Source of the DNA: Tessaracoccus defluvii
GTDB taxonomy: Bacteria > Actinomycetota > Actinomycetes > Propionibacteriales > Propionibacteriaceae
Length of the DNA: 64,000 nucleotides
Direction: 5' to 3'
Assembly (NCBI RefSeq): GCF_014489575.1
Contig: NZ_CP060789.1
Location: 2,480,001-2,544,000, forward strand
Both the position numbers and the translations under genes were made by a program. Of the stretch, positions 1-10,515 are shown piece by piece (position 1 is the first letter of the stretch; each line of letters opens with the position of its first letter). The notes below the pieces were generated by a model. It was not told where the DNA came from, did not search any database, and saw only the letters and a program-made list of their open reading frames with translations.

Positions 1-1
1 C

Positions 2-2575
2 CACATCGACGTCTACCCCGAGGACCGCGATCACCCGCTGGCGGCCGTCAGGGAACTGGGCGCCCTGCTCGGCGTCGGCCTTGACGAGGCCGAACCCTCC
101 CGCAGCCTGCTGGGGGCGCTGGAGGCGGCCGGTCCCTGCTGCATCCTCCTTGAGGACGCCCAGTGGATGGACGAGGCCTCACAGCAGGTGTTGTGGCAGG
201 TCGTGCGGCGCAGCCGCCTCCTGCCCGTGTGGATGATCGTGACGAGCACGGCCGAGTCCGGCCCCCTCTTCGACGGCCTGTCGCTCCTGCTCCGGTCGCC
301 GGACCGGGGCCGGCTCATCCGGATCCCCGAGTTCACGGAGGCGGAGACCGCCGACTTCCTCCGGACCGAGCTCGGGTTCCCCGTCGAAGGCGATGCCCTC
401 ATCCGCGCCCACGCCATCACGGGCGGCTCACCCGCGCTCCTCTCCTCACTGGTGGACCAGCTGCGGCTGGCCGGACGCGCTGTCAACGTCCGCACCGTCC
501 TGAACACACTGACGACCCGTCACCGCGGCAGCGGCCTGGTCCGCGACCACGTCGCCACCGTCATGGCCACCGCCTCACCGACCGAGCGCGCCTCGCTGAT
601 CGCCCTCGCCCAGTCCGGCGACCTCAGCACCGCACAGCTGGGCAAGATCCTGGAAGCCCAGTCCCTCCCCGACACCGGCGCGGCCTCGCTGACCGACTCG
701 GGGCTGGTCGAACGCAGCGGCCCGCAGCTGGTCCGTCTCCGGTACAAGGGGGCCGCCGGCGAGATCCTCGACCATGCGACGTGGACCGAGTCACGCGACT
801 CGCACGCTGCGCTCGCCGAGGTACTCGGCGGTCTCGAGGCCCTCGATCATGCAGTGGCCGCCGCCGGCCCGGCCGAGGCCCCTGCCGTCCTGGCCGATCT
901 GCAGGTCCGGTTGATCGACGCCTACGCGCAGCACGACCTGACGCTCGCCTTCCGGCTGGCCCACCTGGCCTCCAGGCTCGACCCTTCGGTCACCATCGAG
1001 GTCGTGCTCGCCGCGCTGCGTTCCGGCCGCCCCACCAGGCTGCTCGACATCGCCGACGACCTCGCCGACCTTCCCCCCTCCGTCCTGCGGACGTCCGTGG
1101 AGGCACTGCTCGACACTGAGCAGCTCGACGTCACGTCAGCGGTCGAGCGCCTCACCCGCCTGGACCCTGCCGCCATCGCCGACCCCCGGGAACTGGTCAT
1201 CCTCACCCAGGCCTGCGTCCACCTCGTGATGCGCTCCCTCCTGGAGTCGACCCCGCCGCTCCGCGACGCCTTCCGCCCCCTGCTGGTCACGCTCCGGGAC
1301 CGCTCGAACGACACGACCCTGCCTCCCTGGCAGGCGGCCGAGCTGGCCCTCAACGCCGTGGTGCTCGAGGCCCTGATCGTGCACGCCTTCGACGACCGGG
1401 TACCGCCCGCGGAGCGGATCGAGCCTCTGCTGGCGTTGGCGGACCGCGCTGCCGCCGATCCCCGGACCGCCGCGGTGGCCCCGCTCGTCTCCTCCCTCGC
1501 CGGAATCCTGCATTACGTGGTGGGCGATCTCTCCGCGGCGCACGAGGAGCTGAAGCTCACCGGTCCGCTGTTCCCCCCGATGCTGCTGTTGCAGACCCAG
1601 CTCACCCAGGCCACGCTCGCCTTCCTGCACGGCGACTGGGACCGCGCGCACACTCTGGCCGACCGGCAACTCGGCAACGCGCTCGACGCGCTCGAGGTCG
1701 GCACGTGGCAGCAGGCGTTCGCGGTCGCGAGTCTCGTTCCCGCGGTGCGGGGGGAGGACGACGTCGTCCGCACTCACCTGGACTGGCAGGCGTCAGCCAC
1801 GGTCGCATCGGTGGGCGAGGCGCAACGGAACCTGACGCTGGCCTGGCAGGCGATCGCCCGCGGGGACCAGGGGGATGTCGTCGCCGCTCTTCTCGATCCG
1901 GTCTGGCATGCGGGCCTCATCTCCTACACAGGCTCCCTCACCTCCGGGGCGTTGCGCGTCTCGGCGCACGCGAGGGCAGGCAACCTGGACGGCGCCGCCG
2001 CGGCACGGTCCGCGATCCTGACCGAGCCCTACGAGCGGAGGGCACGTGACTACGCCCTCGCCCACAGTGACGCCATGCTGGCGGCCGCCGCGGGCGACGC
2101 CACCGCAGCGGAGCGCCTGTTCACCGAGGCAGTGGACCATCTCGATGCGCATGAGGCGGCACATCCCCGGGCGACTCTGCGCGTGTACCGGATCGTGCTC
2201 GCCGAGGACTGGGTACGCTCCACCCTCGCCGCAGGCGGGACCCCCTCGGCAGCTGCGATCTACCTGCTCGCCGAGAGCACCCGTCTGCTGGCGGCGAACG
2301 GCGCCGGCGCCTGGAGGGACCGGCTGGCCAGGCTCGCCGCAGGTCTCCCCGCGACGCACTCCGTCCCCGCCGCTCGCCACCGGCTCGAGTCGCTGACGAG
2401 CCGGGAGCGGGAAGTCGCGTCGCTAGCCGCCTCGGGGCTCACCAACAAGGAGATCGCGTCGCAGCTGTTCGTCACCGTACGCACAGCCGAGTACCACGTG
2501 CACAATGCGATGACGAAGCTGCAGGTGTCATCGCGCGCGCGGCTCCACGGCGTCTTCGCCGCCTCCGGCCGCTGA
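2..2575 (+). CDS. LuxR-family large ATP-binding regulator, 5' end missing
   Basis: Reading is open from base 2, so the start and the Walker A segment lie outside the window; about 857 residues are visible. Near the visible N-terminus the motif LLEDAQWMD is a Walker B of the STAND/AAA type. A long helical, TPR-like middle follows. The last 60 residues form a LuxR/FixJ helix-turn-helix (LTSREREV, then GLTNKEIASQLFVTVRTAEYH). This is the layout of MalT/LAL regulators, which bind ATP and activate transcription. The ligand and target genes cannot be told. The next gene is a close paralogue in the same direction, so the pair arose by duplication. The large surface protein lies just beyond, but no regulatory link is visible. 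Confidence 0.9.
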   Translation, partial: HIDVYPEDRDHPLAAVRELGALLGVGLDEAEPSRSLLGALEAAGPCCILLEDAQWMDEASQQVLWQVVRRSRLLPVWMIVTSTAESGPLFDGLSLLLRSPDRGRLIRIPEFTEAETADFLRTELGFPVEGDALIRAHAITGGSPALLSSLVDQLRLAGRAVNVRTVLNTLTTRHRGSGLVRDHVATVMATASPTERASLIALAQSGDLSTAQLGKILEAQSLPDTGAASLTDSGLVERSGPQLVRLRYKGAAGEILDHATWTESRDSHAALAEVLGGLEALDHAVAAAGPAEAPAVLADLQVRLIDAYAQHDLTLAFRLAHLASRLDPSVTIEVVLAALRSGRPTRLLDIADDLADLPPSVLRTSVEALLDTEQLDVTSAVERLTRLDPAAIADPRELVILTQACVHLVMRSLLESTPPLRDAFRPLLVTLRDRSNDTTLPPWQAAELALNAVVLEALIVHAFDDRVPPAERIEPLLALADRAAADPRTAAVAPLVSSLAGILHYVVGDLSAAHEELKLTGPLFPPMLLLQTQLTQATLAFLHGDWDRAHTLADRQLGNALDALEVGTWQQAFAVASLVPAVRGEDDVVRTHLDWQASATVASVGEAQRNLTLAWQAIARGDQGDVVAALLDPVWHAGLISYTGSLTSGALRVSAHARAGNLDGAAAARSAILTEPYERRARDYALAHSDAMLAAAAGDATAAERLFTEAVDHLDAHEAAHPRATLRVYRIVLAEDWVRSTLAAGGTPSAAAIYLLAESTRLLAANGAGAWRDRLARLAAGLPATHSVPAARHRLESLTSREREVASLAASGLTNKEIASQLFVTVRTAEYHVHNAMTKLQVSSRARLHGVFAASGR

Positions 2576-2932
2576 CAGGCCCTGGCGAGCGGAGAGTTCG
2601 TCTGGGTCTGGGACGCGCCTTCCCCATCCGGGTGCGCAGGTCACCGCAGGTTTGCGATCGTCCCCCGACGATCTTCCTGGTGCCAGCCGAACTTCTCCGC
2701 TCTTAGGGTCTCCCCCCGCAGATAAGCATGCCGCCTTCCGGACCCCGCGCCAACCCCAGGGAAACGATTCCGGTAGAACTACCAGGTATCACACCAAGCA
2801 TCCCGGTAGTGTTCCGCCACGGTCGCCCACCGGACGGGTTGCCGAACGTCAGTAGGTATCTTTCGACGTGGGGTCGTCACCGTCGGATGCTGGGGATATG
2901 GTGGCCGAAAGGCCACAAAGGGGTGACGAAAG
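2576..2932. other. Intergenic region between the two LuxR paralogues
   Basis: No gene is supported here. The region holds a small inverted repeat, GGTAG-AA-CTACC at 2772-2783, with further GGTAG-like words nearby (around 2804 and 2852). A purine-rich ribosome-binding site (AAAGGGG, 2917-2923) precedes the ATG at 2933. The inverted repeat could be an operator for the downstream regulator, but only its symmetry supports that. Confidence 0.4.
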
Positions 2933-5667
2933 ATGATCACGGGGCGGCGGGTGCAGCTCGCGGATCTTGCTGCCCTCGCCCGCGCTGCCACGTCCGGAGC
3001 CAGGATCGCCTGGCTGGTCGGCGCCGAGGGCGTCGGGAAGTCCACGCTCGCCGGCGCAGCCGCCGCGGCCTCCTGCCTCCCGATCCTCCAGTTGGACGCC
3101 TACCCGAGGACCTCTCTGAGCCCATGGCGACGGTGCGCGACCTGGCGGAACAGTTGGGTGTGGAACTCGGCGACCGTCCCGCCATCGACCTGTTGCGCGG
3201 CCTGGCCGCCCACGGCCCCGAGTGCATCCGGCTCGAGGACGCGCACTGGGTGGACGACGCGTCCCAGCGCATCCTCTGGCAGGTGGTCCGGCGGCTCCGG
3301 GAGGCCCCCGTACTGCTGCTGGTCACCAGCGTTCCAGGCGCCGGCCCCCTGTTGGACGGGCTCGGCCTGCTGCTCCGGTCCCCCGAACGCGGCCGCGTGT
3401 TCCAGCTGTCCCCCTTCAACGCCGGGGAGGTGGCCGACTACCTGCACAGCCGGCTGGGCATGCCGGTCGAAGGGGAATCCCTCGACCGGATCGTCGCGAC
3501 GAGCGGCGGGTACCCGGTGCTGCTGAGTTCGCTCGTGGATCAGTTGCGCATGGGGGATCCGGCGACGACGATGACCGCAGCGCTGCGGCGGATGGCCAGC
3601 CACACGGTCGGCAGCGAGGTCCTCGGGGAACACGTCGCCGCGGTCCTCACCGGGGCACGGCCATCGGAACGGGCGGCGTTGGTCGCGCTCGCCCAGGCGA
3701 GCGAACTGTCTCTGGGCCAGCTCGGAGAAGTGCTCCGTCTCCGGGATCTCCCCGACCTCCGGCTCGATCTTCTCCTCGCGGGCGGGCTGGTGGACCGGAA
3801 CGGTTCGCGCCTGCGGATGCGTCACCGGCTGGTCCAGCGCGACCTCCTCGATCAGGTTCCCTGGGCAGAGGCCCGGGCAGGGCACGCCGCGCTGGCGCAG
3901 ATCCTCAGCGGCCTGCAGGCGTTGGAACATCGAGTGGCTGCCGCCGACGCCACGACTGCACCGGCCGTGCTCGCCACGGTCCGTGGCCTGCTGGACGAGG
4001 CTCACGCACAGGGGGACCTGAGCCACGCCTTCCGGGTGGCAGAGCTGGGCGTCGCCCTTGACCCCCAGTTGCTGGCCGAAGCGGTCCTGGCCACCCTCCG
4101 CGCGGGACGGCCCGCCAGGATCCTCGACCTGGAGGACCACCTGCACAATCTGCCCGCCTCGGCAGCACGGACGGCGGCGATCGCGATCCTGGAGCTGGAG
4201 CGGGCCGGCGTCCAGCCCGCAGCCCACCGGCTCCTGCGCCTCGACGCGAACCTCGTGCCCGTGTCGCCCGACCTCCTGATCCACGCCCTCGCCGTGCTCC
4301 AGGTCGCCACGGAGGCGGCCGTGCAGAACGAGAGCCACCTCATCCCGCCCTTCGCACCGTTGATCGAGGTCCTGCGCGTGCGGGCCACCGAGACCGACGA
4401 CGAGGCCCTCGCCGAGGAGTTGGGGCTGATCGCCGTCTCCCTGGAGATGCTCCACCTGGCCAACGACCCCGCCCTGTCCGCGGCGGAGCGGCTCACCGCA
4501 GTGGCGGATCTCAGCACCCGGGCCACAGCGCAGGGCATCGCCCGGCTCGCGGGCCCGCTGGCCCGCGTGATGACGGCGCTGACCGACTACCTGGCCGGCA
4601 ACCTGGCCGCGGCACGCTCCTCGATGGCGGGCCCGCTCCCCTTCACCGTCCCTCACCTCCGGCTTCATGCCGACCTGGCGCTGGCCAACATCTGCTTCAT
4701 GAACGGCGACTGGGGCGCCGCCGACAGCCTCGCCGAGGCCCAGCTGACAACGACGCTCGACACCCTGCCGGCCAGCTACTGGCACCAGGCCTTCTCCATG
4801 GCGGCGCTGGTCCCCGCCGGTCGAGGTGAGACGACCCGCGTCGACACCTACCTGAGCTGGAGGAGCGCCCCGCGGATCGCATCGCTCGCCGATGTGTGTC
4901 ACCAGCTGGCGCTGGCCTGGGCCAACGTGTCCACCGGCGGTTCGCCTGCCGACCTCGCCCAGTGCGTCGACAAGATCTGGGAGGCACGGGTCCTCTCCCA
5001 TGCCGGCGCCTACGCCACGGGTGCGCTGCGGGTCCGTGGACACGTGCGGGCGGGCAACATCGCGGCGGCCCGTGCCGCGCGGGAGCAGTTGGAGTCGACG
5101 GACTACGAGCCGACGGCGAAGGCCTACGTCCTCGCCCATGCCGATGCCCTGCTGGCCTACGGAAGCGGGCAGGCCGCCGAAGCCCACAGACTGTTCGGCG
5201 AGGCGCTCGCGGCGCTCGACACCCAGATCGCCGAACAGCCGGGCGGAGGGCTGCGCATCTTCCTCCCGGTGCTGGCCGAAGACTGGATGCTGCTGACGAT
5301 CGAGCACCCGGTCGATCCTGTCGCCGCGCTGCGCACCCTGGAGCGGGCCGAGGCCCTGCTCGCCAGTTGCGGAGCGGGCCCCTGGGGTGCCCGCCTCGAG
5401 CACCTGCACGCCGCGCTGAGCACGACTTCCCCGGCTATCCCGGAGGATGGATCGACCCCGATGTACCTCCTGCTGCCGGACCTGACGGCCCGCGAGCTGG
5501 AGGTGGCGGCACTGATCGCCGCTGGCCTCAGCAACAAGGAGATCGCCGACCGGCTGTACGTGTCGGTCCGCACCGCCGAGTATCACGCGAACAACGTGCT
5601 GCGGAAGCTCCGGACCCGTTCCCGCAGGCAGCTGCGCGACCTCCTGCCGCACCTGACGGGCGGCTGA
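2933..5667 (+). CDS. LuxR-family large ATP-binding regulator, frameshifted near 3103
   Basis: The true start is ATG 2933, preceded by AAAGGGG. That frame gives a Walker A motif (GAEGVGKST) and runs to LQLDAYP. The reading then continues one frame over as EDLSEPMATVRDLAEQLG, with Walker B (LEDAHWVDD), a long helical domain and a C-terminal LuxR helix-turn-helix (LTARELEV, GLSNKEIADRLYVSVRTAEYH). Adding one C to the CCC at 3103-3105 restores a single frame of about 911 residues that aligns with the upstream paralogue (HIDVYPEDRDHP there, QLDAYPEDLSEP here). Starts upstream in the second frame give low-complexity sequence without Walker A. The break is either a sequencing error or a recent mutation. 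Confidence 0.85.
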
Positions 5668-5686
5668 CGGCAGGCAGCAGAAAGCG

Positions 5687-5718
5687 ACGTGGGCCCCGGC
5701 GGTTGCCGGGGCCCACGT
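5687..5718. terminator. Bidirectional terminator between convergent genes
   Basis: A perfect 13-bp stem (5687-5699 with 5706-5718) closes a 6-base loop. It sits between the stop of the LuxR gene on the plus strand and the stop of the surface-protein gene on the minus strand. The minus-strand side is followed by a short T-containing stretch (GCTTTCTG). It probably serves both genes. Confidence 0.8.
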
Positions 5719-5724
5719 TGTCCG

Positions 5725-8700
5725 TCAGGCGGCTGCGCCGTCAGCGCCGGTCGACGGGAGACCGGGCTTCGGGGGCGTCGGCTTCGGCGGCACCGGGGGC
5801 GTGGTGCGCTTCAGCTCCGTGATCACCTTGTTCGACGGCGCCTCAGGCGACGCCTTCGACGCGGCCATGGCCACGTTCGGGACGACCGCCGTCACCGTGG
5901 TGCCGGCTGCCTGCGGCGGTGCCGGCGGGAGGGTCACCGTCAGCCAGACGTCGACCGTCGCCCCGGGGGCGAGGTCGCCGACATTGACGGAGACCTTCCG
6001 CGTGGCCGGGTCGAACGTCACGTCGCACGGGAGGTGCGTCGCGCAGTCGGCGGCGGCGTAGCGGAGCTGCGAGTCGAGCACGTCGGTGACGACGACGCCC
6101 TTCTCCGTCAGGTCTCCTGTCGCGGTGATGCTGAGGCGGTAGCGGATGCTGTCACCGAACTCGGCCTTCCCGTCAGACGGCACCCAGGTCTCTTCCGAGG
6201 CCTCGTAGACGGCCTTGACGATCTCCAGGCCGGGATCGCCGACGACGGGAGTCTCCTCACAGTCGACGTTGTTCTCGGGCTGGGCGCTGCGCTGGACGAC
6301 GGTGGGGCACTCGGGGTTCTCCGGGGCCGGATCATCCTCGGTCTCCACGACCGCCTTGTTGACGTAGACGCCCGGATCGGCGGCCAGGTCGACCTCGACG
6401 GTGAGCACGATCATGTGCTCGCCACCCGAGGGCAGGTCGGCGGGATCCACGGTGCAGGTGACCGTGGAGCCGACTGCGGTGCAGGTCTCGGGCCCGGAGA
6501 CGAAGTGCAGGTACTCCGGCAGCAGGTCGGTGACGATGACCGGCTCGTCTGCGTCGACGTCGCGCTCACCCACGTTGTAGACGGTGATCGTGTAGTCGAA
6601 CTGCTCGCCCGGCTTGACCGAGACGTCGCCGTCGTCCTTGAAGATGCTGAGGTCGACGGGCAGGTCGTCGTTGACGATCGTGCAGGTCACCTCCTCACCC
6701 GGGAACAGCGTCAGCGTCTCGCCGTCGAACGACTCGGTCGTGCAGGTCCAGTCACCCGCCGCATAACCGGCGACACCGGCCTCCGACAGCGTGTACTCAC
6801 CCGCCTTGACCACGGCACCCGTGACGGCAACCTCACCGGTGAGACCGGTGATGGTGTCGGCGCCCTCGGCGGTCAGCACGAAGTCGGCCACCCCGGCGTT
6901 GCCACCGTCGTCGTTGACGACCTCCTTGACCAAAGTCAGCTTCGGAGCGATGTCGTCGTTGACGATGGTGCAGGTCACCTCCTCGCCCGGGAACAGCGTC
7001 AGCGTCTCGCCGTCGAACGACTCGGTCGTGCAGGACCAGTCACCCGCCGCATAACCGGCGACACCGGCCTCCGACAAGGTGTACTCACCCGCCTTGACCA
7101 CGGCACCCGTGACGGCAACCTCACCGGTGACACCGGTGATGGTGCTCGGGCCCGTCGCCGTCAACGGGAAGTGGGCCGGAGTCAGCGTGCCACCGTCGTC
7201 GTTGGTGACCTCCTTGACCAGCGTCAGCTTCGGAGCGATGTCGTCGTTGACGATGGTGCAGGTCACCTCCTCGCCCGGGAACAGCGTCAGCGTCTCGCCG
7301 TCGAGCGACTCGGTCGTGCAGGACCAGTCACCCGCCGCATAACCGGCGACACCGGCCTCCGACAAGGTGTACTCACCCGCGGACACGTCCGCGCCCGTGA
7401 CGGCAACCTCACCGGTGACACCGGTGATGGTGCTCGGGCCCGTCGCCGTCAACGGGAAGTCCGCCGGAGTCAGCGTGCCACCGTCGTCGTTGGTGACCTC
7501 CTTGACCAGCGTCAGCTTCGGAGCGATGTCGTCGTTGACGATGGTGCAGACGACCTCGGCCCCGTTCGTGACTGCGACGGTGGAGCCGGTCAGCGTGCCG
7601 CCGGTGCAGGTCCAGGCGGACGCTGCGTAGCCGTCGAGTCCGGACTCGGACAGGTCGTAGCTTCCGGCTGCGACGCCGGCCGCCGTGATGACGGCCTCGC
7701 CGTTGACGCCGCTGATCGGGGTGGGGCCGTCAGCGGACAGCGTCCAGTCGGTCGGGACGGCGGTGCCACCGTCGTCGTTGACGACCTCCTTGACCAGCGT
7801 GAGGCTGGCCGCGATGTCGTCGTTGTTGATGGTGCAGGTGACATCCTCGCCGGGGAGCAGGCCGAGGGTGCTGCCGTCGAGGATGCCGCCACCTTCGCAG
7901 GACCAGGCGCCGGCGGCGTAGCCGTCGAGGTTGGTCTCGCTCAGGGCGTACTGGCCAGCATTGACGGTGGCGCCGGTGACAGCGGTGGCGCCGGTGACGC
8001 CCGTGATGGGGGTCGGGCCGGTCGCCGTCAGGGTGAAGTCACCGGGGAGGGCCTGGCCGCCGTTGTCGTTGGTGACGGTCTTGACCAGCGTCAGCTTCGG
8101 AGCGATGTCGTCGTTGGTGATCGAGCAGACGGCGACGTCACCGGGGGCCAACGTCACCTGGGAGCCGGTGAGCGAGGCACCCGTGCAGGACCACGCCGAA
8201 GCGGAGTAGCCGGCGGGGCCCGACTCGGACAGGGTGTAGCTGCCCGCGTCGACGCTCACGCCCGTCACAGCATCGGAGCCTGTGGCGCCGGTGACGGACG
8301 ACGGACCGCTCGCGTTCAGCGTCCACGCCGTAGCCGGGTTCTGGCCACCGTTGTCGTTGACGACAGTCTTGATCAGCGTCAGCTTCGGAGCGATGTCGTC
8401 GTTGACGATGGTGCAGACGACGTCGGCACCGTTGGCGACGGAGACGGTGCTTTCCGTCAGCGTGCCACCGGTGCACTCCCACGCCAGGCCCTCGTAGCCG
8501 GCGGGGCCGGTCTCACTCAGGGCGTAGTCGCCGGCGATGACCTTGGCGGCCTCGACGGGCGTCGTACCAGTGATTCCCGTGGTGGGGCCGGTCGCCGTCA
8601 GGGTCCACTCGGTCGGCTCCAGGGTGCCACCGTTGTCGTTGCTGACCTCCTTGATCAGCTTCAGGCTGCCGGGGAGATCGACGTTGCTGACGGTGCAGGT

Positions 8701-10515
8701 GGCCTCGCCGCCCGGCGTCAGGGTGACGGTGTCCGTGTCGGAGTTGAACGTGGCGCCCGTGCAGGTCACGGACTCCAGCTCGTAGCCGGCCATCGCGGTC
8801 TCGCCGATGACGTAGTCGCCGATCGGTACCTCGGCCGCTGTCACGGTCACGGCGCCCTCGGCTCCGCTGATGGTCACCGGGCCGGTCGCCGTCAGCGTGA
8901 AGTCGGTGCCGACGGCGGTGCCGCCCCACTGGTTCGTGACGTCCTTAACGAGCGTCAGCTTCGCCGGCTTGTCGTCGTTCGTGATCACACAGGAGACGGA
9001 CTCCCGGGCCGCGACGGTGACGACGTTGCCGTTCAGCGCCGAGGCTGGCGTGCAGGACCAGGTGCCCTGCGCGTAGCCATCGTTCTCGGTCTCGGAGAGG
9101 GTGAAGCTCCCGGGCGCGACGAGCGCGGTGACACCTTCGTCAGCAGAGGCGGACGGGTCGGGCCCGTTGATGACGGCGGCGCCTCCGCCGACGGGGGTCG
9201 CCGTCAGCGTGAAGTCGTTCAGCGTGGCCGTGCCGCCGTGGTCGTTGACGAGGTTCTTGTTGAGGGTCAGCGAGGTGGCGACGTTGGTGATCGTGCAGGC
9301 CGCCGGATCGATGCCCGTGGAGCTGGGGAAGAGCGCGAACTCGTGGCCGGTGTACTCGTCGTTCTCGTAGATGGTGGTCGTCACCCGGGGTCGGCCGACC
9401 TGGTACAGGTCGGTGTAGGTGCACTCGATGGTGTCGAGCGTGACCCCTGCGGGCAGCGTGCTCGTGTCCTCGCTGACCAGATAGTCGGGCTGGGCGATGA
9501 CGTTGTTCCAGGTGTGGGTGTCGCCCGCGCCGATCTTGGCGGTGATGGACGAGGTGGAGATGTCGGTGTCCTGGACGGTGCCGGTGAGCTTGTCGTCGTG
9601 CACGGGCTTCCCGTCGACCTGGACGATGGAGTAGTCGAACTGCTGGCCGGCGGGGACGGCACCCTCGACGACCTTGGTCACGGAGAGAGACGTACAGGAA
9701 GTGAGCTGCATCGGCTCGCCTGCAAAATGATCGACGAGCGAGGCAGACTGGGACTCGCCGGTGCGTGTCATCACTGGGCCAGTGGCCGTCACAACACAGC
9801 CGTCCTCGGGGAGCAGGCCGGACGCAGTCAGGTCGATGGCCATCTCACCGAAGGTCCCTACCTTGTCCGTGGCGGTGACCTGGCCCGCCTTGGCCTGGTA
9901 GATGACGCTGCCGGGAGTGGAGACCCACTTGCTGCCGTTCCAGCCTAGAGCGTCAATGGCGACTCCGCCCGCGCCCTTCGAGTCGTAGTCGAACTCGATC
10001 AGGTAGTCGTCGGCCCTGCCAGGCTGGGGTCCCTCGAGTACCTGGTAGACGGTGAGGTCCCCGGTGCCCTCGGGATTCCGGGTCCAGTACTGGTAGAGGA
10101 TGATGTGCTGCTGACCGTTGACCCGCACGATCTCGTAGGCGGCGCCGCTGCGGCAGAGGTCGGACTTCTTGTTGGCTCCACCCGTGACCAGGGGCCAGGT
10201 GGCGTTGTCGAGCTTCGTGCCGGAGACGAAGACGTCGTCATTCGAGCCGTTGCACGGCTCCGAGCCGTCCACGACATCCAGGATGCCTGTGCTGGTGCCG
10301 TTGGGCCCATAAGGCGTGGCAAAGATGCCGTTCCAGTCGTTGGCGCCGTCCATGTTGCCGTCGATCTCGAACCGCGTCTGGAGGGTCCCGCCGCCTGCCA
10401 GCGGGATGTCCGCTGCGCTTGCTGGCACTGCGGCCATGGACGCTATGAGCGCCGCGCCTGCCGCAAGAGTGAGGCCCGTCCGGAGCCTAGAAAGTGTTTT
10501 TTCGCGTGCCAACAT
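5725..10515 (-). CDS. Secreted repeat-rich surface protein (SpaA/prealbumin-like and DUF11 domains) with terminal LPSTG
   Basis: The start is the ATG at 10513-10515, preceded by GAAGGGG, giving about 1596 residues with a signal peptide (MLAREKTLSRLRTGLTLAAG onward, cleavage near ASA-AD). An N-terminal lectin- or adhesin-like region is followed by a DUF5979-like segment (SVTKVVEGAVPAGQQFDYS). Then come nine tandem prealbumin-like repeats of about 94-103 residues, each opening LTLVKxVxND.GG and closing CTIVNDD, with two cysteines that could form a disulfide in each repeat. Two DUF11-like domains and a Pro/Lys-rich linker follow. The protein ends LPSTGADGAAA and stops: it has a sortase motif but no hydrophobic anchor or basic tail. 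It is likely a cell-surface or released adhesin; the ligand is unknown. Confidence 0.85.
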   Translation of the reverse strand: MLAREKTLSRLRTGLTLAAGAALIASMAAVPASAADIPLAGGGTLQTRFEIDGNMDGANDWNGIFATPYGPNGTSTGILDVVDGSEPCNGSNDDVFVSGTKLDNATWPLVTGGANKKSDLCRSGAAYEIVRVNGQQHIILYQYWTRNPEGTGDLTVYQVLEGPQPGRADDYLIEFDYDSKGAGGVAIDALGWNGSKWVSTPGSVIYQAKAGQVTATDKVGTFGEMAIDLTASGLLPEDGCVVTATGPVMTRTGESQSASLVDHFAGEPMQLTSCTSLSVTKVVEGAVPAGQQFDYSIVQVDGKPVHDDKLTGTVQDTDISTSSITAKIGAGDTHTWNNVIAQPDYLVSEDTSTLPAGVTLDTIECTYTDLYQVGRPRVTTTIYENDEYTGHEFALFPSSTGIDPAACTITNVATSLTLNKNLVNDHGGTATLNDFTLTATPVGGGAAVINGPDPSASADEGVTALVAPGSFTLSETENDGYAQGTWSCTPASALNGNVVTVAARESVSCVITNDDKPAKLTLVKDVTNQWGGTAVGTDFTLTATGPVTISGAEGAVTVTAAEVPIGDYVIGETAMAGYELESVTCTGATFNSDTDTVTLTPGGEATCTVSNVDLPGSLKLIKEVSNDNGGTLEPTEWTLTATGPTTGITGTTPVEAAKVIAGDYALSETGPAGYEGLAWECTGGTLTESTVSVANGADVVCTIVNDDIAPKLTLIKTVVNDNGGQNPATAWTLNASGPSSVTGATGSDAVTGVSVDAGSYTLSESGPAGYSASAWSCTGASLTGSQVTLAPGDVAVCSITNDDIAPKLTLVKTVTNDNGGQALPGDFTLTATGPTPITGVTGATAVTGATVNAGQYALSETNLDGYAAGAWSCEGGGILDGSTLGLLPGEDVTCTINNDDIAASLTLVKEVVNDDGGTAVPTDWTLSADGPTPISGVNGEAVITAAGVAAGSYDLSESGLDGYAASAWTCTGGTLTGSTVAVTNGAEVVCTIVNDDIAPKLTLVKEVTNDDGGTLTPADFPLTATGPSTITGVTGEVAVTGADVSAGEYTLSEAGVAGYAAGDWSCTTESLDGETLTLFPGEEVTCTIVNDDIAPKLTLVKEVTNDDGGTLTPAHFPLTATGPSTITGVTGEVAVTGAVVKAGEYTLSEAGVAGYAAGDWSCTTESFDGETLTLFPGEEVTCTIVNDDIAPKLTLVKEVVNDDGGNAGVADFVLTAEGADTITGLTGEVAVTGAVVKAGEYTLSEAGVAGYAAGDWTCTTESFDGETLTLFPGEEVTCTIVNDDLPVDLSIFKDDGDVSVKPGEQFDYTITVYNVGERDVDADEPVIVTDLLPEYLHFVSGPETCTAVGSTVTCTVDPADLPSGGEHMIVLTVEVDLAADPGVYVNKAVVETEDDPAPENPECPTVVQRSAQPENNVDCEETPVVGDPGLEIVKAVYEASEETWVPSDGKAEFGDSIRYRLSITATGDLTEKGVVVTDVLDSQLRYAAADCATHLPCDVTFDPATRKVSVNVGDLAPGATVDVWLTVTLPPAPPQAAGTTVTAVVPNVAMAASKASPEAPSNKVITELKRTTPPVPPKPTPPKPGLPSTGADGAAA
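6652..7515 (-). repeat. Three near-identical 288-bp tandem repeats inside the surface-protein gene
   Basis: The last three prealbumin-like repeats (6652-6939, 6940-7227, 7228-7515) have exactly the same 288-bp period and near-identical DNA. The six earlier repeats (to about 9270) are diverged in sequence and vary in length. Near-identity at this end points to recent duplication or gene conversion, and the copy number could differ between strains. Confidence 0.85.

Noticed and set aside
3100..5652. An 850-codon open frame on the minus strand opposite the second LuxR gene
   Set aside because: Antisense to a well-supported LuxR protein; no family motifs in its translation.
5689..9948. A 1419-codon open frame on the plus strand opposite the surface-protein gene
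   Set aside because: It mirrors the repeat gene, lacks a ribosome-binding site and signal, and its composition (Arg/Gly/Asp-rich) is an antisense artefact of high-GC repeats.
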